Origin: Schistosoma mansoni
Lineage: Eukaryota; Platyhelminthes; Trematoda; Strigeidida; Schistosomatidae
DNA: 64,000 bases
Direction: 5' to 3'
NCBI RefSeq assembly: GCF_000237925.1
Contig: NW_017386060.1
Location: 248,001 to 312,000, forward strand
The notes under the pieces: model-generated
Database searches by the model: none
Told to the model about the DNA's origin: nothing
The model's input: only the letters and a program-made list of their open reading frames with translations
Position numbers and translations under genes: made by a program
Shown here: in pieces, positions 43,747 through 54,803 of the stretch
How the letters are laid out: every line of letters starts with the position of its first letter
Position numbering within the stretch: position 1 is the stretch's first letter

Positions 43747-44040
43747 TATTGTTTGTTTGAAACTTCCCATCGATGTGTCAGGACTGCAACTGGTCAGTCT
43801 CTAATTGGCATATATGCATACTGTGCGTATTGCCTCGATATAGCCCATCGCACAAGCAAGTGGTTATCAGGACTCAGTGGCCGAGTGGATAACGCGATGG
43901 CGTTTGAAACGAAAGGTACTGGGTTAGAGTCCCACAGTGAACATCAACTCTGAGATGCAGGTACATCCAGCTGACGAGTCCCAAATAGGACGAAACGCGC
44001 GTCCTGGATCCCACTGCTAGCCACTATCCATCTATGATTA
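43747..44040 (+). mobile_element. Sm-alpha-like H2 hammerhead element, copy e
   Basis: Inverted 5' arm (GTTTGTTTGAAACTTCCC..GGACTGCAACTGGTCAGTC..ATTGCCTCGATATAGCCC), then CAGTGGCCGAGTGGATAACG (box A), GGGTTAGAGTCCC (box B), hammerhead, and GCTAGCCACTATCCATC. The right arm is missing. Confidence 0.9.
43965..44009 (+). ncRNA. predicted hammerhead ribozyme (H2), best consensus copy
   Basis: Stem I ATCCAG / CTGGAT, CTGACGA (43971-43977), stem II GTCC / GGAC, GAAA (43992-43995), stem III ACGC / GCGT without a loop, cleavage triplet GTC (44001-44003). No deviation from the schistosome hammerhead consensus is visible. Confidence 0.9.
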
Positions 44041-45109
44041 AAACATTTAATAAATATTCTAAGGGTAATTTTTAGCAATCCGTCATTCAATGTTTAATTT
44101 ATAATAATAATAACTATCTCTGAACTACTTATTAAAATACTTAATTGGGGAATTTAAAGGTGAGGACATAATAAATAGTTTCAAACTGGTAACCAATAAC
44201 ATTATAATGCCCTCAGACAATTAATTTAACCAAGTGGAGAGTGAACAAAATAACTTACCGATGATACTATTCAATGATTATTGTTCGAAGTTGAAGATGA
44301 GAATTGTCCCTATCACTATCCCTTCATTGTCTCAGTACTATTGCGCTCACAGCAGGATACGAAAGTTTTGGCCATACTACTTAGTAGGATGATAAGTACT
44401 CACGCACGAGTAATCCCAAGTTGAGACAGAACAACTATTTATCCCTCAGTGTTTTTATAATGTAGAACTATCTATACCATATATCCCAACTACTATATAG
44501 TAATTTATATGTTACCATCAAGTTTACTATGGGAAATGAAAATGGAAAATGATTTTGAAATACTTAATCGAACCTAAGTTAGATGTTGGACCTACGTGGT
44601 CGTTTAATTGAAAGGCTTCATGAAATTAACTTCATCTAGATTTAAATTGGTTTCATTCAGTCAATTCTAAATGAGCACTTTCTAAAACACTAGTTTATGA
44701 ACAGAGTGATACGGGTCTATACAAGTCCTAAGTTGAGAGTGAATATGCAGAGTAGAAAAAGAAGCCTGATCAATGAGAAATAACAGTTAATAGTTCAGTT
44801 AGGAAAAGACTTGTGAAATAGTTCGTTTTTTAATTGTTTAAATATGCTTGTAAAGTCTATCTTTCCAAATGATATATAATTTTAGTCATGAGATTGATAT
44901 GTGACTAATTAATACTAAAAAAAAGACTAACCAGATGCGTTAAAACCCTTTAAAATGGTAAAATAAGCTGACAAATCATTATATCTATTCAATTCATTGC
45001 TGACAAATAGCTAACACTAGATTTACATGTTCATTTCGTAACGATATTAGAAACTTTTCCTCATAACTAATAATAGCACTTTTCCAATTAAACAATAGTT
45101 TAAATTCAC
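44041..45109. other. no recognised content
   Basis: AT-rich. A less AT-rich segment near 44290-44440 may be a decayed repeat. Confidence 0.4.
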
Positions 45110-45386
45110 TTGGTATTATTTGTTTAAATCTTCCCATTGATGATTAGGACTGCAAATGATCAGTCTCTTATTGGCATATGTGCATATTGTGCTTATTGCC
45201 TCGATATAGCCTTGATTCACAAACATTATGAGCAATGATGTATGGTGGCTAGCAGTGAAATCCAGGATGCGCGTTTCGTCCTATTTGGAACTCCTCAGCT
45301 GGATGTGCCTACATCCCAGAGTTGATATTCACTCTGGAACTCAAACCCAGTACCTTTCGCTTCAAACGCCATCGCGTTTTATTTTG
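45110..45386 (-). mobile_element. Sm-alpha-like H2 hammerhead element, copy f
   Basis: On the - strand: GCGATGGCGTTTGAAGCGAAA, GGGTTTGAGTTCC, a hammerhead, GCTAGCCACCATAC and the arm to AAACAAATAATACCAAGTGAA at 45110. It is truncated at the A box. Confidence 0.88.
45260..45304 (-). ncRNA. predicted hammerhead ribozyme (H2)
   Basis: Stem I ATCCAG / CTGGAT, core CTGAGGA, stem II GTTC / GGAC with one wobble, GAAA, cleavage triplet ATC; stem III has one mismatch. Confidence 0.75.
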
Positions 45387-46024
45387 GCCACATGGGTTTT
45401 ATGTATCACATTTTCCACAAACCGTTTACTAAGTATCATCAACTCAAAAATCAACTGACTTCATTCAACAACTATTTGTCTCATTTCACACAATAATTTT
45501 GGTACTATCATTTCCAATTTTCGTAAAATCTTCTTTAGATAAGATAGTGAATTATAACAAATAACTTTATATGCATTTCTATTATTCTCATTTCACCTTC
45601 CTCATACTCATATGTGTTGCAAAAACCTACTCAGCTTCCTTTCAGGCAATTTGAAAATATTCTTGATTCCATAACTAAATGAAGTGTTAGTTTCTATAAC
45701 AGACTGTAAGGAGTTGCTGAAAATTTAGCTAAATGAAATGAATTCGTAATTAAACTAGTGTTCTTTTATTGAATATTTGATGCTAATAACTTCCAATCAT
45801 TGCAAAGATACACATCAAAACCCTGTTCTGTCTACTTCAGATTGGACAGTCGAGTAGTAACACTAACGCTAGCACAATAAAAAGTCTGATTCACAGTTGT
45901 TTTTGAGTATAGAGTTGCATTACTAATTAACTGTAAAAAAGTTACATAGAGTTGAAACATGGTTCAAGGACTCCAAATAGATAATACAATAAACCGAATG
46001 AATATTTTGGGATGATTAGTTTTT
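45387..46024. other. no recognised content
   Basis: AT-rich sequence with no assignable feature. Confidence 0.4.
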
Positions 46025-46375
46025 CAGTATATGGTTTTGTGAAGATTTTGTAAGTTTCATAGGTTATAAATCCCTAACTGATCTCATTAAGACCATTATT
46101 GAAAGTTGTCCACCTCATGCGATGGAAGATGGTCTCGCAACATCATGAATCGATCAAAGTTAGATATTAAAATCTTTGGGTCCCAGCTTAGTTGTCTAGA
46201 TTTCTGACATTTGCACGCAAGAATGAAGATCCTGAGTTAGATCCCGGTTAAGAGATCGTGAGTGCATACTGTTGAGGAGCCTCTTACTAGGACGAAATGA
46301 TTGTCTAATGTTCCCAGGTTTTCTGTTGTGGTCTAACTAAAACCATTTCGTGATTTCAAATCTATGAAAACGAAT
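46025..46375 (+). mobile_element. old H1 element
   Basis: GGAAGATGGTCTCGCAACATC, CCCAGCTTAGTTGTCTAG (box A-like), TTGAGGA and CGAAAT of a decayed hammerhead, TTCCCAGGTTTTCTG and TGTGGTCTAAC keep the H1 order with many substitutions. Confidence 0.7.
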
Positions 46376-47439
46376 TTATCAACAGGTAGAAGTATGTTAA
46401 ATGTTTAGATGATTCATAGATAATTAATTAAGCTCGGATCAATGTCACCTAGAGACTACCACTAAAATTAGAATAGTAAATCTGCCTAATAGATACTTAT
46501 TTCATAATACATACTCCGAAGTTTTAATAAGAACTTGAGACCTAAAAGCAAGTATAAATTCTTATGATCGGCTTTTAGTTGCACTTTTTTCTAGTGGTGC
46601 ATGATGACACCTGAACTTCATCACTTAAACGATTAGACGTTTGAATTTATAACTCGATGGATGAAAGTCAAGTACTTTGACTATTATATCTCAGAATCAA
46701 TACTATCGACGTTAGTTTATGTATAGAAAACAAAGATATTTATAAGTATATGGTTGGGCCTGACACTCGGGAAGTTATGGGAGAACAGTGGGTTTAGTAA
46801 CTAAAGAAATAATCATTCAGTCAGAGTATGATACATAATCTGTCGTTTCTTTAGAAACTTGTAGCAAGTTTTAATTTAGCGCTGATTGAATGAAGCTCTT
46901 TCAGCCTCTTTCCAGATCCCGAAGTTTTTTCCTTAGGTATTCTATGAAGTTTCTGACACATAGATATAACAGTCAATTAGTGAATTGAAATGTAGTAGTT
47001 TGAAGTGTCTATCGAGCTAGTTACTTAAACGATTTCTTAAGGCTCGAAGTAAAGATAACATATGTAATGATAAAATTTTGACTCGAAACAGTTACTTTTC
47101 ACATATTACCACCAACCATTGGTCCTAATGATGATATTTCCTAGCTAGCAGTTGTGGTCATACTCTTAATTCTTTACTTCTTTTGAAGACTTCAAGAATA
47201 TCAAGAAATACACCATACTTTTTGATATATAAACTATAGAATCATGAATTAAAATTCCTTTCAATTTTACAATTTCATATGTTTAAGATTTCGTTTAATA
47301 TAATCCAATTAAATATTGTTTTGTTTTTCTTTTTTAAATATTAAAATTTTATGAAATTATGTTTAAACTAAATGTTAACAAAAAGAGAAAAAAATATACA
47401 TATATATATATATATTGAATATTTAAGCAATAAAACATT
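46376..47439. other. no recognised content
   Basis: AT-rich sequence with no assignable feature; a short TA run lies at about 47398-47415. Confidence 0.4.
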
Positions 47440-47655
47440 TTATATAGTTGAGATCATGAATTAATTAAAGCTAGACCACCAAGGAAAACCTGGAAGCACT
47501 GGACAGCCGTTTCGTCCTATTATGGAACTTCTCAGCAGTGTGCATCCACGATTCCGCCTCGCGAGATTCGAACCCAGGACCTACCCTTCAATTGACTCAT
47601 GATTTCAACTATATAAAATTACTAAAATCTCCACAAAACTCCCTTCTGATAATAA
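47440..47655 (-). mobile_element. H1 element lacking its A-box half, both ends inverted
   Basis: On the - strand, GGGTTCGAATCTCGCGAGGC (box B), a hammerhead with CTGAGAA instead of CTGAGGA, and the tail. Both termini are inverted copies of the H1 3' end (TATAGTTGAGATCATGAATT and TTTCAACTATATAAAATTAC). Confidence 0.82.
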
Positions 47656-48246
47656 AATGTTTTTGTTTTAGAAATATAATTGAAAAATGAATTAAAACTT
47701 GACATATATAGAAATTAATTTTAAATTAAGATTATCAAATATGAATCACATACATTTTTATATTGTCCAATTGAATTATATTTATATTTAATTTGAATAT
47801 AAGAAGTATATTGTTCAATAGAATAGAAGAATTTGATTCATTTAAAACTTATGAATAAGAATAGTTTAAAAATTTAAATTAGAAAAAAATTCTCCCAAAA
47901 AAAAGAAAAAAATTGAAAGGAAAATCCCATGGAGACTAATAATCCCCAAATTGGTGTTAAAAGGAAAAAAATTTTTAATTGATAATCATTAGTACATCGA
48001 CTTATATGTTTACAATAATTTAAGTGGACTGTATGAAGAATAAGGTAAAAAAAAAGATATAATGAGTAATAATAATGTTTCTTAAATATTACTCATTTTC
48101 CTACTACTTTACAGGTATCATATTAAATTTCAATGCCTTTTAGAATGGAAACAATTCTGGTAAGAATATTGAATTGAGATACCTTATGATGATTTAAATC
48201 GTTATGTTGCTTCTTTGTGTAAAAAATTTTTTTTCAAAAGAAAATG

Positions 48247-49188
48247 TTATTTTTCAAGTAATTCTTTTAATTTATTAATATAATTAATGGCCCCACGTAA
48301 TATTTCAACTTTAGCTAATCTTCTATCAGGTAATATTGTTAATGGTAAATGACGTCTTAATGATTCATAACCAGCATTTACACATCGAACACGTTCACGT
48401 TCACGTGCATTACGTAATCGAATAAAACTTCGTGCACATTCAAATGATGTTGATGATGGTGATGATGTTGAAGAAGAAGATGATGATAATAATAATGATG
48501 ATAAATTCACTAAATTATTATCATTTGATCCTATATGATGATCATGTGTTCGATGAATTCGTTTAGAATCTACTTTATTTTGTATAAGATTATCACATTC
48601 ATTATTGAAATTTTTCATAATATTAAATTTTATTGGTGTTTTTCTATATTCATTAATATCGTTCATTTGATTTGAGCATAAACAAGTCCAATTTGGTGTT
48701 GAACGTGTTAAACTATTTCGAAATCTTTTAGATGCTAATGATGGAGATAATGATGATGAAAATGATAAGTCACCTAGATCAGAATGATTGGTATGATGTA
48801 TCGAAGGGGATAAAAGTACTTCTTGATGTGTATTACTATGATAAATCATATTATCATTGGATGTATTAGTATATATATAGGGTAATAAGTTTGCTGAATG
48901 TTCTAAACATTGATTTAACATGGGTTTATCATTTAGTGAATTATCATATAATGTTTTTGATGAATTTATTGAATCCAATATATTATTTTCTAATGTCGGT
49001 CTTGACATACCTGTTATTAACGCTGATGATGTATTTGAATTGAGGATTTCGTGATATAAAAATGGGTTATTATTTAGTTGAAATTGGTTTATTCTGTGTA
49101 AGTCGGATGGATCCATCTCTCTCATTGAATTCATTCTTGTGGGAATCATAACTCTATCATACGTTTTGGTGTGAATACGATCATCCAT
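48247..49188 (-). CDS. ASCL: achaete-scute-like bHLH transcription factor
   Basis: A 313-codon frame from ATG 49186-49188 to the stop at 48247, without introns. An alternative upstream frame extension uses only TTG and is not preferred. Residues about 253-313 form a basic helix-loop-helix: basic region RNARERERVRCVNAGYESLR, helix 1 ending RRHLP, loop LTILPDRRLAKVE, helix 2 ILRGAINYINKLKELLEK. The ERERVRCVN.GY..LR.HLP core matches achaete-scute proteins, closest to the ASCL3/4 type rather than the neural ASCL1 type. bHLH dimers bind E-boxes in the nucleus; ASCL members drive lineage commitment. The N-terminal 250 residues are Ser/Asn-rich and low in complexity. The protein ends at helix 2. One or two H1 elements flank it on each side. 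Confidence 0.85.
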   Translation of the reverse strand: MDDRIHTKTYDRVMIPTRMNSMREMDPSDLHRINQFQLNNNPFLYHEILNSNTSSALITGMSRPTLENNILDSINSSKTLYDNSLNDKPMLNQCLEHSANLLPYIYTNTSNDNMIYHSNTHQEVLLSPSIHHTNHSDLGDLSFSSSLSPSLASKRFRNSLTRSTPNWTCLCSNQMNDINEYRKTPIKFNIMKNFNNECDNLIQNKVDSKRIHRTHDHHIGSNDNNLVNLSSLLLSSSSSSTSSPSSTSFECARSFIRLRNARERERVRCVNAGYESLRRHLPLTILPDRRLAKVEILRGAINYINKLKELLEK

Positions 49189-49639
49189 ATTAATAATAAT
49201 AATAAACAATGCTTGGGAAAAAAATATCAACTTCTAATTAAATATATCTTAAAAACAAAAAATAAGGGTAGAGATATGAAACAAACAGTATAATCCGCAT
49301 TATTAAATAGCGGTCAATATTTTAACTGGTTAAGAATATCATATTTTGGAAATTCTATTGGTTTGAGACATTTTGCCCTGTAAAACTAACCAATGAAATA
49401 ATTCACTAGGAAAGGGATAATTTTTAGTAGATTTGACTACCCAATCAACGAATAGTTCACTAGCTAAGACGTCTAGTTTTTTTAAAACAAGAAGTGTGAG
49501 ATAAAATTTTGACTTGGTTAGTTTTGCTTGTTAACAAAGTATTTTTCTAATGAAAGTGAAGTCACCTTGAAAATGGAAAGCATTAAAACCCAACATGTAA
49601 CATTCACTGTCAGAGTGAATATCTGCAATAAATATTGAG
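49189..49639 (-). other. upstream region of the bHLH gene
   Basis: AT-rich 5' flank, expected to hold the promoter. I see no convincing TATA or initiator arrangement that stands out from the base composition. Confidence 0.35.
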
Positions 49640-50070
49640 GCTTTCAATGGTGATCTAACATTGATCGGTTCATGATTTCAATGAAATCCAGCGATCGCGA
49701 CAACCTCATACTGACAGTACTATGTGATCACTAGCGACTAGCTTCGAGAGGTAATTTTTTGAGTTTTAGTGAGAAAACGTGACCAAGTGTGTGAAGCAGT
49801 CACCCACCGAAGACAATGGGAGATTGTAACGCAACATCATGGATTGGTTGAAGTTAGATATTAACAACGTTGTATCCAGGCGCAGCGGTTTATAAGTTAG
49901 GCGTTCTCACGTACGATAATAGATCGTTGGCTTAAGTCACATGTGAGGAGTAGTGAATTTTTACTGCTGAGAACAAAACGGTCTTTTAGTGCTTCCAGGA
50001 TTTCGTTGGTGGTTTAACATTGATAGGATCAGTGAATTACTGAGGTAACCATACCATCTCATCATTACTT
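49640..50070 (+). mobile_element. old, near full-length H1 element
   Basis: CACTAGCGACTAGCTTCGAG, AGTTTTAGTGAGAAAACGTG, GAAGACAATGGGAGATTG, GGATTGGTTGAAGTTAGATA, a decayed A box, and AGTGCTTCCAGGATTTCGTTG appear in H1 order. The hammerhead (CTGAGAACAAAACGG) is collapsed. Confidence 0.7.
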
Positions 50071-50639
50071 CAAACTGATGTACAAATGCTTGAATATATT
50101 ATACAACAATAACAGTAATAATAACAGTAATATGAGTGGTATTAATAATAATATAGTAGGTTTTCAACTAGTTTAACAGACATTAGTTACAATGATGTTC
50201 AGTGACAGTAATAACAGGAATTGTCACTACCTCAGATTAAATTAGTTAAAAACCAAAGCACATTGTTGCGTAAGTGAAAGTATATAACATATTGATGATA
50301 ATATTATTACGAACCACGTTCATCACTAAACTAGACGTTATGTGTTTGAATCTATTTTATGAAATGGTCATGCACTGCAGGATAGTTATGTGTTAAGACG
50401 AAACTTTCGTTCAATCCATTTTGGTTTCTGGAGTTTCTTAAAATATCGATTATTATAATAATAATTATAAAGACGAACTAAAGAATGAATCAAATACTTA
50501 GAATAATTATTCACTTAAAAAGTATTTTCAATAAAATATTTAAATAAATCATTATTATATAGAAGAAAAGCATAGAAAACCATAGAACATTAGATAAATA
50601 GTCCAGTACTGTTCATTTTAGTATGGAGATATAGAACTT
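50071..50639. other. no recognised content
   Basis: AT-rich sequence with no assignable feature. Confidence 0.4.
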
Positions 50640-51035
50640 TCCTAGTTTGAAAGCATGAGTCAATTGAAGCTAGACCACCAGGGAAAACCTGGAAGCACTG
50701 GACGGCCGTTTCGTCCTATTGTGGGAAGAATGAAACGGCCNNNNNNNNNNNNNNNNNNNNNNNNNNNNNNNNNNNNNNNNNNNNNNNNNNNNNNNNNNNN
50801 NNNNNNNNNNNNNNNNNNNNNNNNNNNNNNNNNNNNNNNNNNNNNNNNNNNNNNNNNNNNNNNNNNNNNNNNNNNNNNNNNNNNNNNNNNNNNNNNNNNN
50901 NNNNNNNNNNNNNNNNNNNNNNNNNNNNNNNNNNNNNNNNTCCTGTTCTTCTACAGTGTTTCCCCTGGTGGTCTAGCTTCAATTGACTCACGCTTTCAAC
51001 TATGAAAATATTAAATCTCCACAAAACCTCTTCAG
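50640..51035. mobile_element. H1 element ends facing each other across an assembly gap
   Basis: The left side (- strand) holds the H1 tail and half a hammerhead (GACGGCCGTTTCGTCC); the right side (+ strand) resumes at CCCCTGGTGGTCTAGCTTCA and ends CTCCACAAAACC. 200 N (50741-50940) separate them, so the copy is inverted, or two copies are head to head. Confidence 0.8.
50741..50940. other. assembly gap (200 N)
   Basis: Starts within the hammerhead region of an H1 copy, as the other two gaps start within or beside hammerhead elements. Confidence 0.99.
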
Positions 51036-53104
51036 ATATAGAACTCCATAATTTACCAATATTTATTGGTGGAAGCAGCCTAATCTATTTATCTTAAAGA
51101 GAGCAACAACGAAGATTGATGCAGAATAACATAAATTCATTTTATTTCGTTAGGTTCTCATCAGCTGCTTACAATTTATAATATTTTAAAATAAACGTTA
51201 TTATAGATATTGACATGCTTATACACACGGTGATTAATGATGGATATGTGTATCATGATGTAGAGAAGTTTCCGATAGAGCTGATAAAGTAATTAAATAT
51301 TTTGTTTCGTATAAATAAAGTTTGGGGGGGGGAGTTCCAGAACATTGAAATAGTGATTGGAGCCCTTGGAGTTAATAAACATTAAATGATTGTGTAATGA
51401 AGCAATTGAAAACAGAATAATGGTAATAAAGAAAGATATGGATTGAAATCAGTCAGTTATGAATTGAAGAAAAATGACAATGATGTAATCAAACTTCAGA
51501 AGGAGTTGAAGTAAAAGTTCCTAGTAATAAATAAACTTCAACCTACAGGTACTTACGAGACAAAGCCAAGCCGAACAAATATTGAATTACATAAGTAACA
51601 ACCCGACAGATCGCAAAAATAGTTTTGCCTAGACACTTTTAGAATAGTTAAAACTAATTGCAGCGCTCTCACAACACAAACAAATTGGAGGAACCTACTT
51701 CCCGTCCACCCACAGTTAAAACGGCTATCCAACTAACTTCACCAAAAGTTATCTAGCAAATTGACACATCATCTCAAAATTTTCCTCAGAAGTCAAATCA
51801 TGATATCATTTGAGAAATCACAAGGATTCAGAATGCAAGCCTTTCAAAAGCCACACACAATCACTTTATTGCACCTCATGAAGGCCGAAGGACACGAGGT
51901 GTAAGAGAAGTGCAATACCGGTTAAAAATTGCACCAACTGTACTGGGCATTACACTGAACAAAGTGGAAGTCTCTTTCATCTCTAAACTGGTAATAAAAC
52001 ATATGTTATTCAAATCAGTGTACGCAAGCAACTACGGACACGAACTAGGTCGCGAAAACTTGAAAATTTTGGACTGAGAATTTCTAGAATTAATAGGGCT
52101 TATCAACGTAGACATTAGTTACCAATTTGTAAGATCAGCCAACCACATGGTCGGAGGCCAACCGAACTCGATAATAGACACGAGTACTGAGACAAATGAA
52201 GCCAACAAAACCTATGAAGACAACTAGTTAAAGACTAGATAATCAGAACAAGCTGATTTAGCCTTTGTGAAACAGCTAAATAGGTACTTTTATGTAAATT
52301 AAGCCTTAATGGTGTTATTCGGAACAGGAATGAAAGCTTCGTAATTCAAGCACTCAGCTCAGAGAACACTACGCACTCAGAAGACGGTCACCTCTAACTG
52401 TAAATCGCAAGTAATCATTCCCAAATTCCATGTTTGCACTTTTTACATAAAGCAAAATCTATGGAAAAGCCGGTATTCTGAACGCTCTTATAATTTTGTA
52501 TCTATCTTCATAGTATGAAAAGTTAATGATTAAGAGATATCCTAACTGTAGCAGTTCTACTCAAAACAAGTATTCATTAAATGTAATAAAAACATTTACC
52601 CCCAAGGGTTTGTGCTATCGCGTTGTTGATATTGTAGATTAAAATTTAACCAATCTTTGTTGAGATATGAGCATAATATTGTCATTTCACCACAACTTAT
52701 GTGTTAGTTTCATGTTACTTGTGTATATGTAGATGAGTTATGCAATGCTATTGGAAAATTCAATCCAAGGTGTCTAACCAAAAACATACCAATTAAGTGT
52801 TATATGATAAAACTTCTATAAGGACTACAGGTCTTAATATGGTATTAGTTGTTATTCAAGATAATTTACAAAGGAGTTAATTAGTCATTTTTATCACTGT
52901 AGGATATGAGAGTTCATATGAGAAAGACCATCATTACCACTTTCTTCAATATCATATTAGTTTTATTGTGAAGTAAGAAAAAAATTCAAAAGTCATTTGA
53001 TAAATATTATATTATATTTCAACTAAAACAATAAACAAATGAATTGGTACATAAAATGCCAACTAGTAAATTGTGATAATTGTGTTAGTTAAACTTTTAT
53101 GAAA
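51036..53104. other. no confident gene
   Basis: Mixed composition. 51540-52300 is less AT-rich and gives several short frames, but I could not match them to gag, pol or any host gene. 51100-51180 resembles 30710-30790, indicating a dispersed repeat. Confidence 0.35.
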
Positions 53105-53266
53105 TTACTTATTTTCACTTGAAATACTCCAGTTTTGATCATGTAAACCATATTGTGAAGCCAAATGATCAACTAGATTTTGACTTGGTAAATTAACTAA
53201 CCATAATACTAATTGTTTGCGTAGATTTAATTCTGAATCATCTGATTTACTAGATAAATAACTGAT
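53105..53266 (-). CDS. last exon of an unrecognised gene
   Basis: On the - strand, after TGTATGTCCAG, 53 codons run to TAA at 53105-53107. The product is not low-complexity and contains LRKQLVLWLVNLPSQNLV and DHLASQYGLHDQNW, the look of an amphipathic helical C-terminus. It starts in phase 0, matching the phase-0 exits of the upstream exons at 59737 and 62987. I cannot name the protein. RTE copy C lies in the preceding intron, antisense. Confidence 0.6.
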   Translation of the reverse strand: MSYLSSKSDDSELNLRKQLVLWLVNLPSQNLVDHLASQYGLHDQNWSISSENK

Positions 53267-53394
53267 CTGGACATACAATTAATAATAACAAAGAAGGTAA
53301 AATATACTTATTTTTTAAAAAAGTATCACATGAAATGTTATAGATTAAATAAAAGACTGATTTCAGTTAAATAGCCAATGAAAGCCAAGAAAAA

Positions 53395-53760
53395 CTCTTC
53401 AACTGTCTTAGCCTAGTGCGGGTCTACCCAGTAGTATGTACCCACAACTCTACTGAGGGTTGAGATCAGGGGCTTCAGGTTTCGTGGTGAGTGCTTAACC
53501 TTTAGACCACCAAGCAGGAATCCAATAGTTTACATGTTTAGCTTCAATTAATTTGCGATATTGTGCGACCAACTACTGTCAGAGATAGTTAAGGGGCTTA
53601 TACATGACATGATTGGACGACACTGATTAAGGTTTCTCACCAAAACTCCGGGAATTATCCCTAGAAACTAGTTACTAGTGATCATAGGATTACTGTTACT
53701 ATACGGGGCTTATGGATAAGATTTTTTAATTTGGTATCTGTATAGTCCCCACAGATCGTT
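53395..53760 (-). mobile_element. old H1 element
   Basis: TAGTTTCTAGGGATAATTCC, CGGAGTTTTGGTGAGAAACC, TATTGGATTCCTGC, TTGGTGGTCTAAAGGTTAAG (box A-like) on the - strand keep the H1 order; the ribozyme is unrecognisable. It lies in the intron upstream of the exon at 53105. Confidence 0.65.
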
Positions 53761-54120
53761 CTCTCTTCTTGCCTAACAAAAACGTAATTCTGAGTCGAGC
53801 GGAAGGTCTATTTTCAGGTCAATAAAACCAACGATTTCTGGACTTCAGTATTAATTTACAATTTTTATTACTAGAGTCATCTCAACTCATCTAATTATTA
53901 CAAATAATGAGTCTGGTATTAGTTTTAGAGTCAAAGCGTGTCCATTACAATCACTAGATCCGTACTACTGTAATGCTCTAACTGGATGAATTTGCTTGAC
54001 TGATTTTTCTAAATTTCATTCGCTCAAGTGAAGCCACCTTATTCATTCAACTGTTGTGGTTGCTTAAGCTTGAGAAAAAAGCATCAAACTAATTGAACAA
54101 ACAGTTTTTGACCCCAAATG

Positions 54121-54206
54121 CCCTGGTACGGCCGAGAGTGGGGAGAGTCTACTCTCCCTCTCGAAATGCTCTCATATGGCCAGCGAATATATAGCCTCTG
54201 CCAGGG
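54121..54206 (+). promoter_or_regulatory. nested hairpins at the 5' end of RTE copy C
   Basis: CCCTGG (54121-54126) pairs with CCAGGG (54201-54206); GGCC (54130-54133) with GGCC (54178-54181); GAGAG with CTCTC; and GGGAGAGT (54141-54148) with ACTCTCCC (54151-54158) across a 2-base loop. Such a compact 5' fold could be a processing ribozyme, as known for some R2 and RTE elements, or a translation element. No core of a named ribozyme was identified. Confidence 0.45.
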
Positions 54207-54618
54207 AAGTCCTACTCACTGCCTTCTCGTGGCGGGGGTGTTGTTTACGAAAGTGAGAGGACGAAAATCGAATGTCCGGCGCTATAACCGGATTGGTGGA
54301 CACGGAGGGTCCACCTAGGGGACTTGAAAAACCCTGATTCCAAACCAATGGTGCACATGGGCTCCAGTATCCTGATGGAACGAATGGCGGAAGAACCTGT
54401 CATTGGTCAACGGCTACCATGGGACTGCATCTCCTCACGATGCTCCACTGCCTTGTGGATCAGACCTTTAGGTCAAAGGCTCGGGGTGTGGTCCCCTAAG
54501 AAAACCACCTGCTTCGGTTTGGGCACCCGGGCAGTATCACAGCCCACACACAAATGAATGAAATGATGAACTCTACTGACGATTCTATTCCTGCTCATAT
54601 TATAAGCAAGACAATTTA

Positions 54619-54619
<1 letters not shown>

Positions 54620-54668
<49 letters not shown>
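54620..54668. repeat. (ATT)n microsatellite in the RTE 5' UTR
   Basis: About 16 ATT units, likely expanded after insertion or carried by this source copy. Confidence 0.95.
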
Positions 54669-54669
<1 letters not shown>

Positions 54670-54803
54670 TTACCATATCGCTAATTCACCCCCTTTTATC
54701 CCCAATTTGTGTAACCTTACTCTTCAACTTATGCAGCAGCTCGCTCTTGGTGGAAAATCTGTCCTATCTAAACGATCTCCAGTCACTGTCTGGTTGAAAG
54801 TGA

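Noticed and set aside
49189-49230. Longer N-terminus for the bHLH protein
   Set aside because: The extension begins at TTG and adds a hydrophobic Ile run from an ATT repeat; the ATG at 49186-49188 is the sensible start.
51540-52300. Possible decayed gag or pol segment
   Set aside because: Short frames looked protein-like, but no motif of protease, RT, RNase H, integrase or zinc knuckle could be found.
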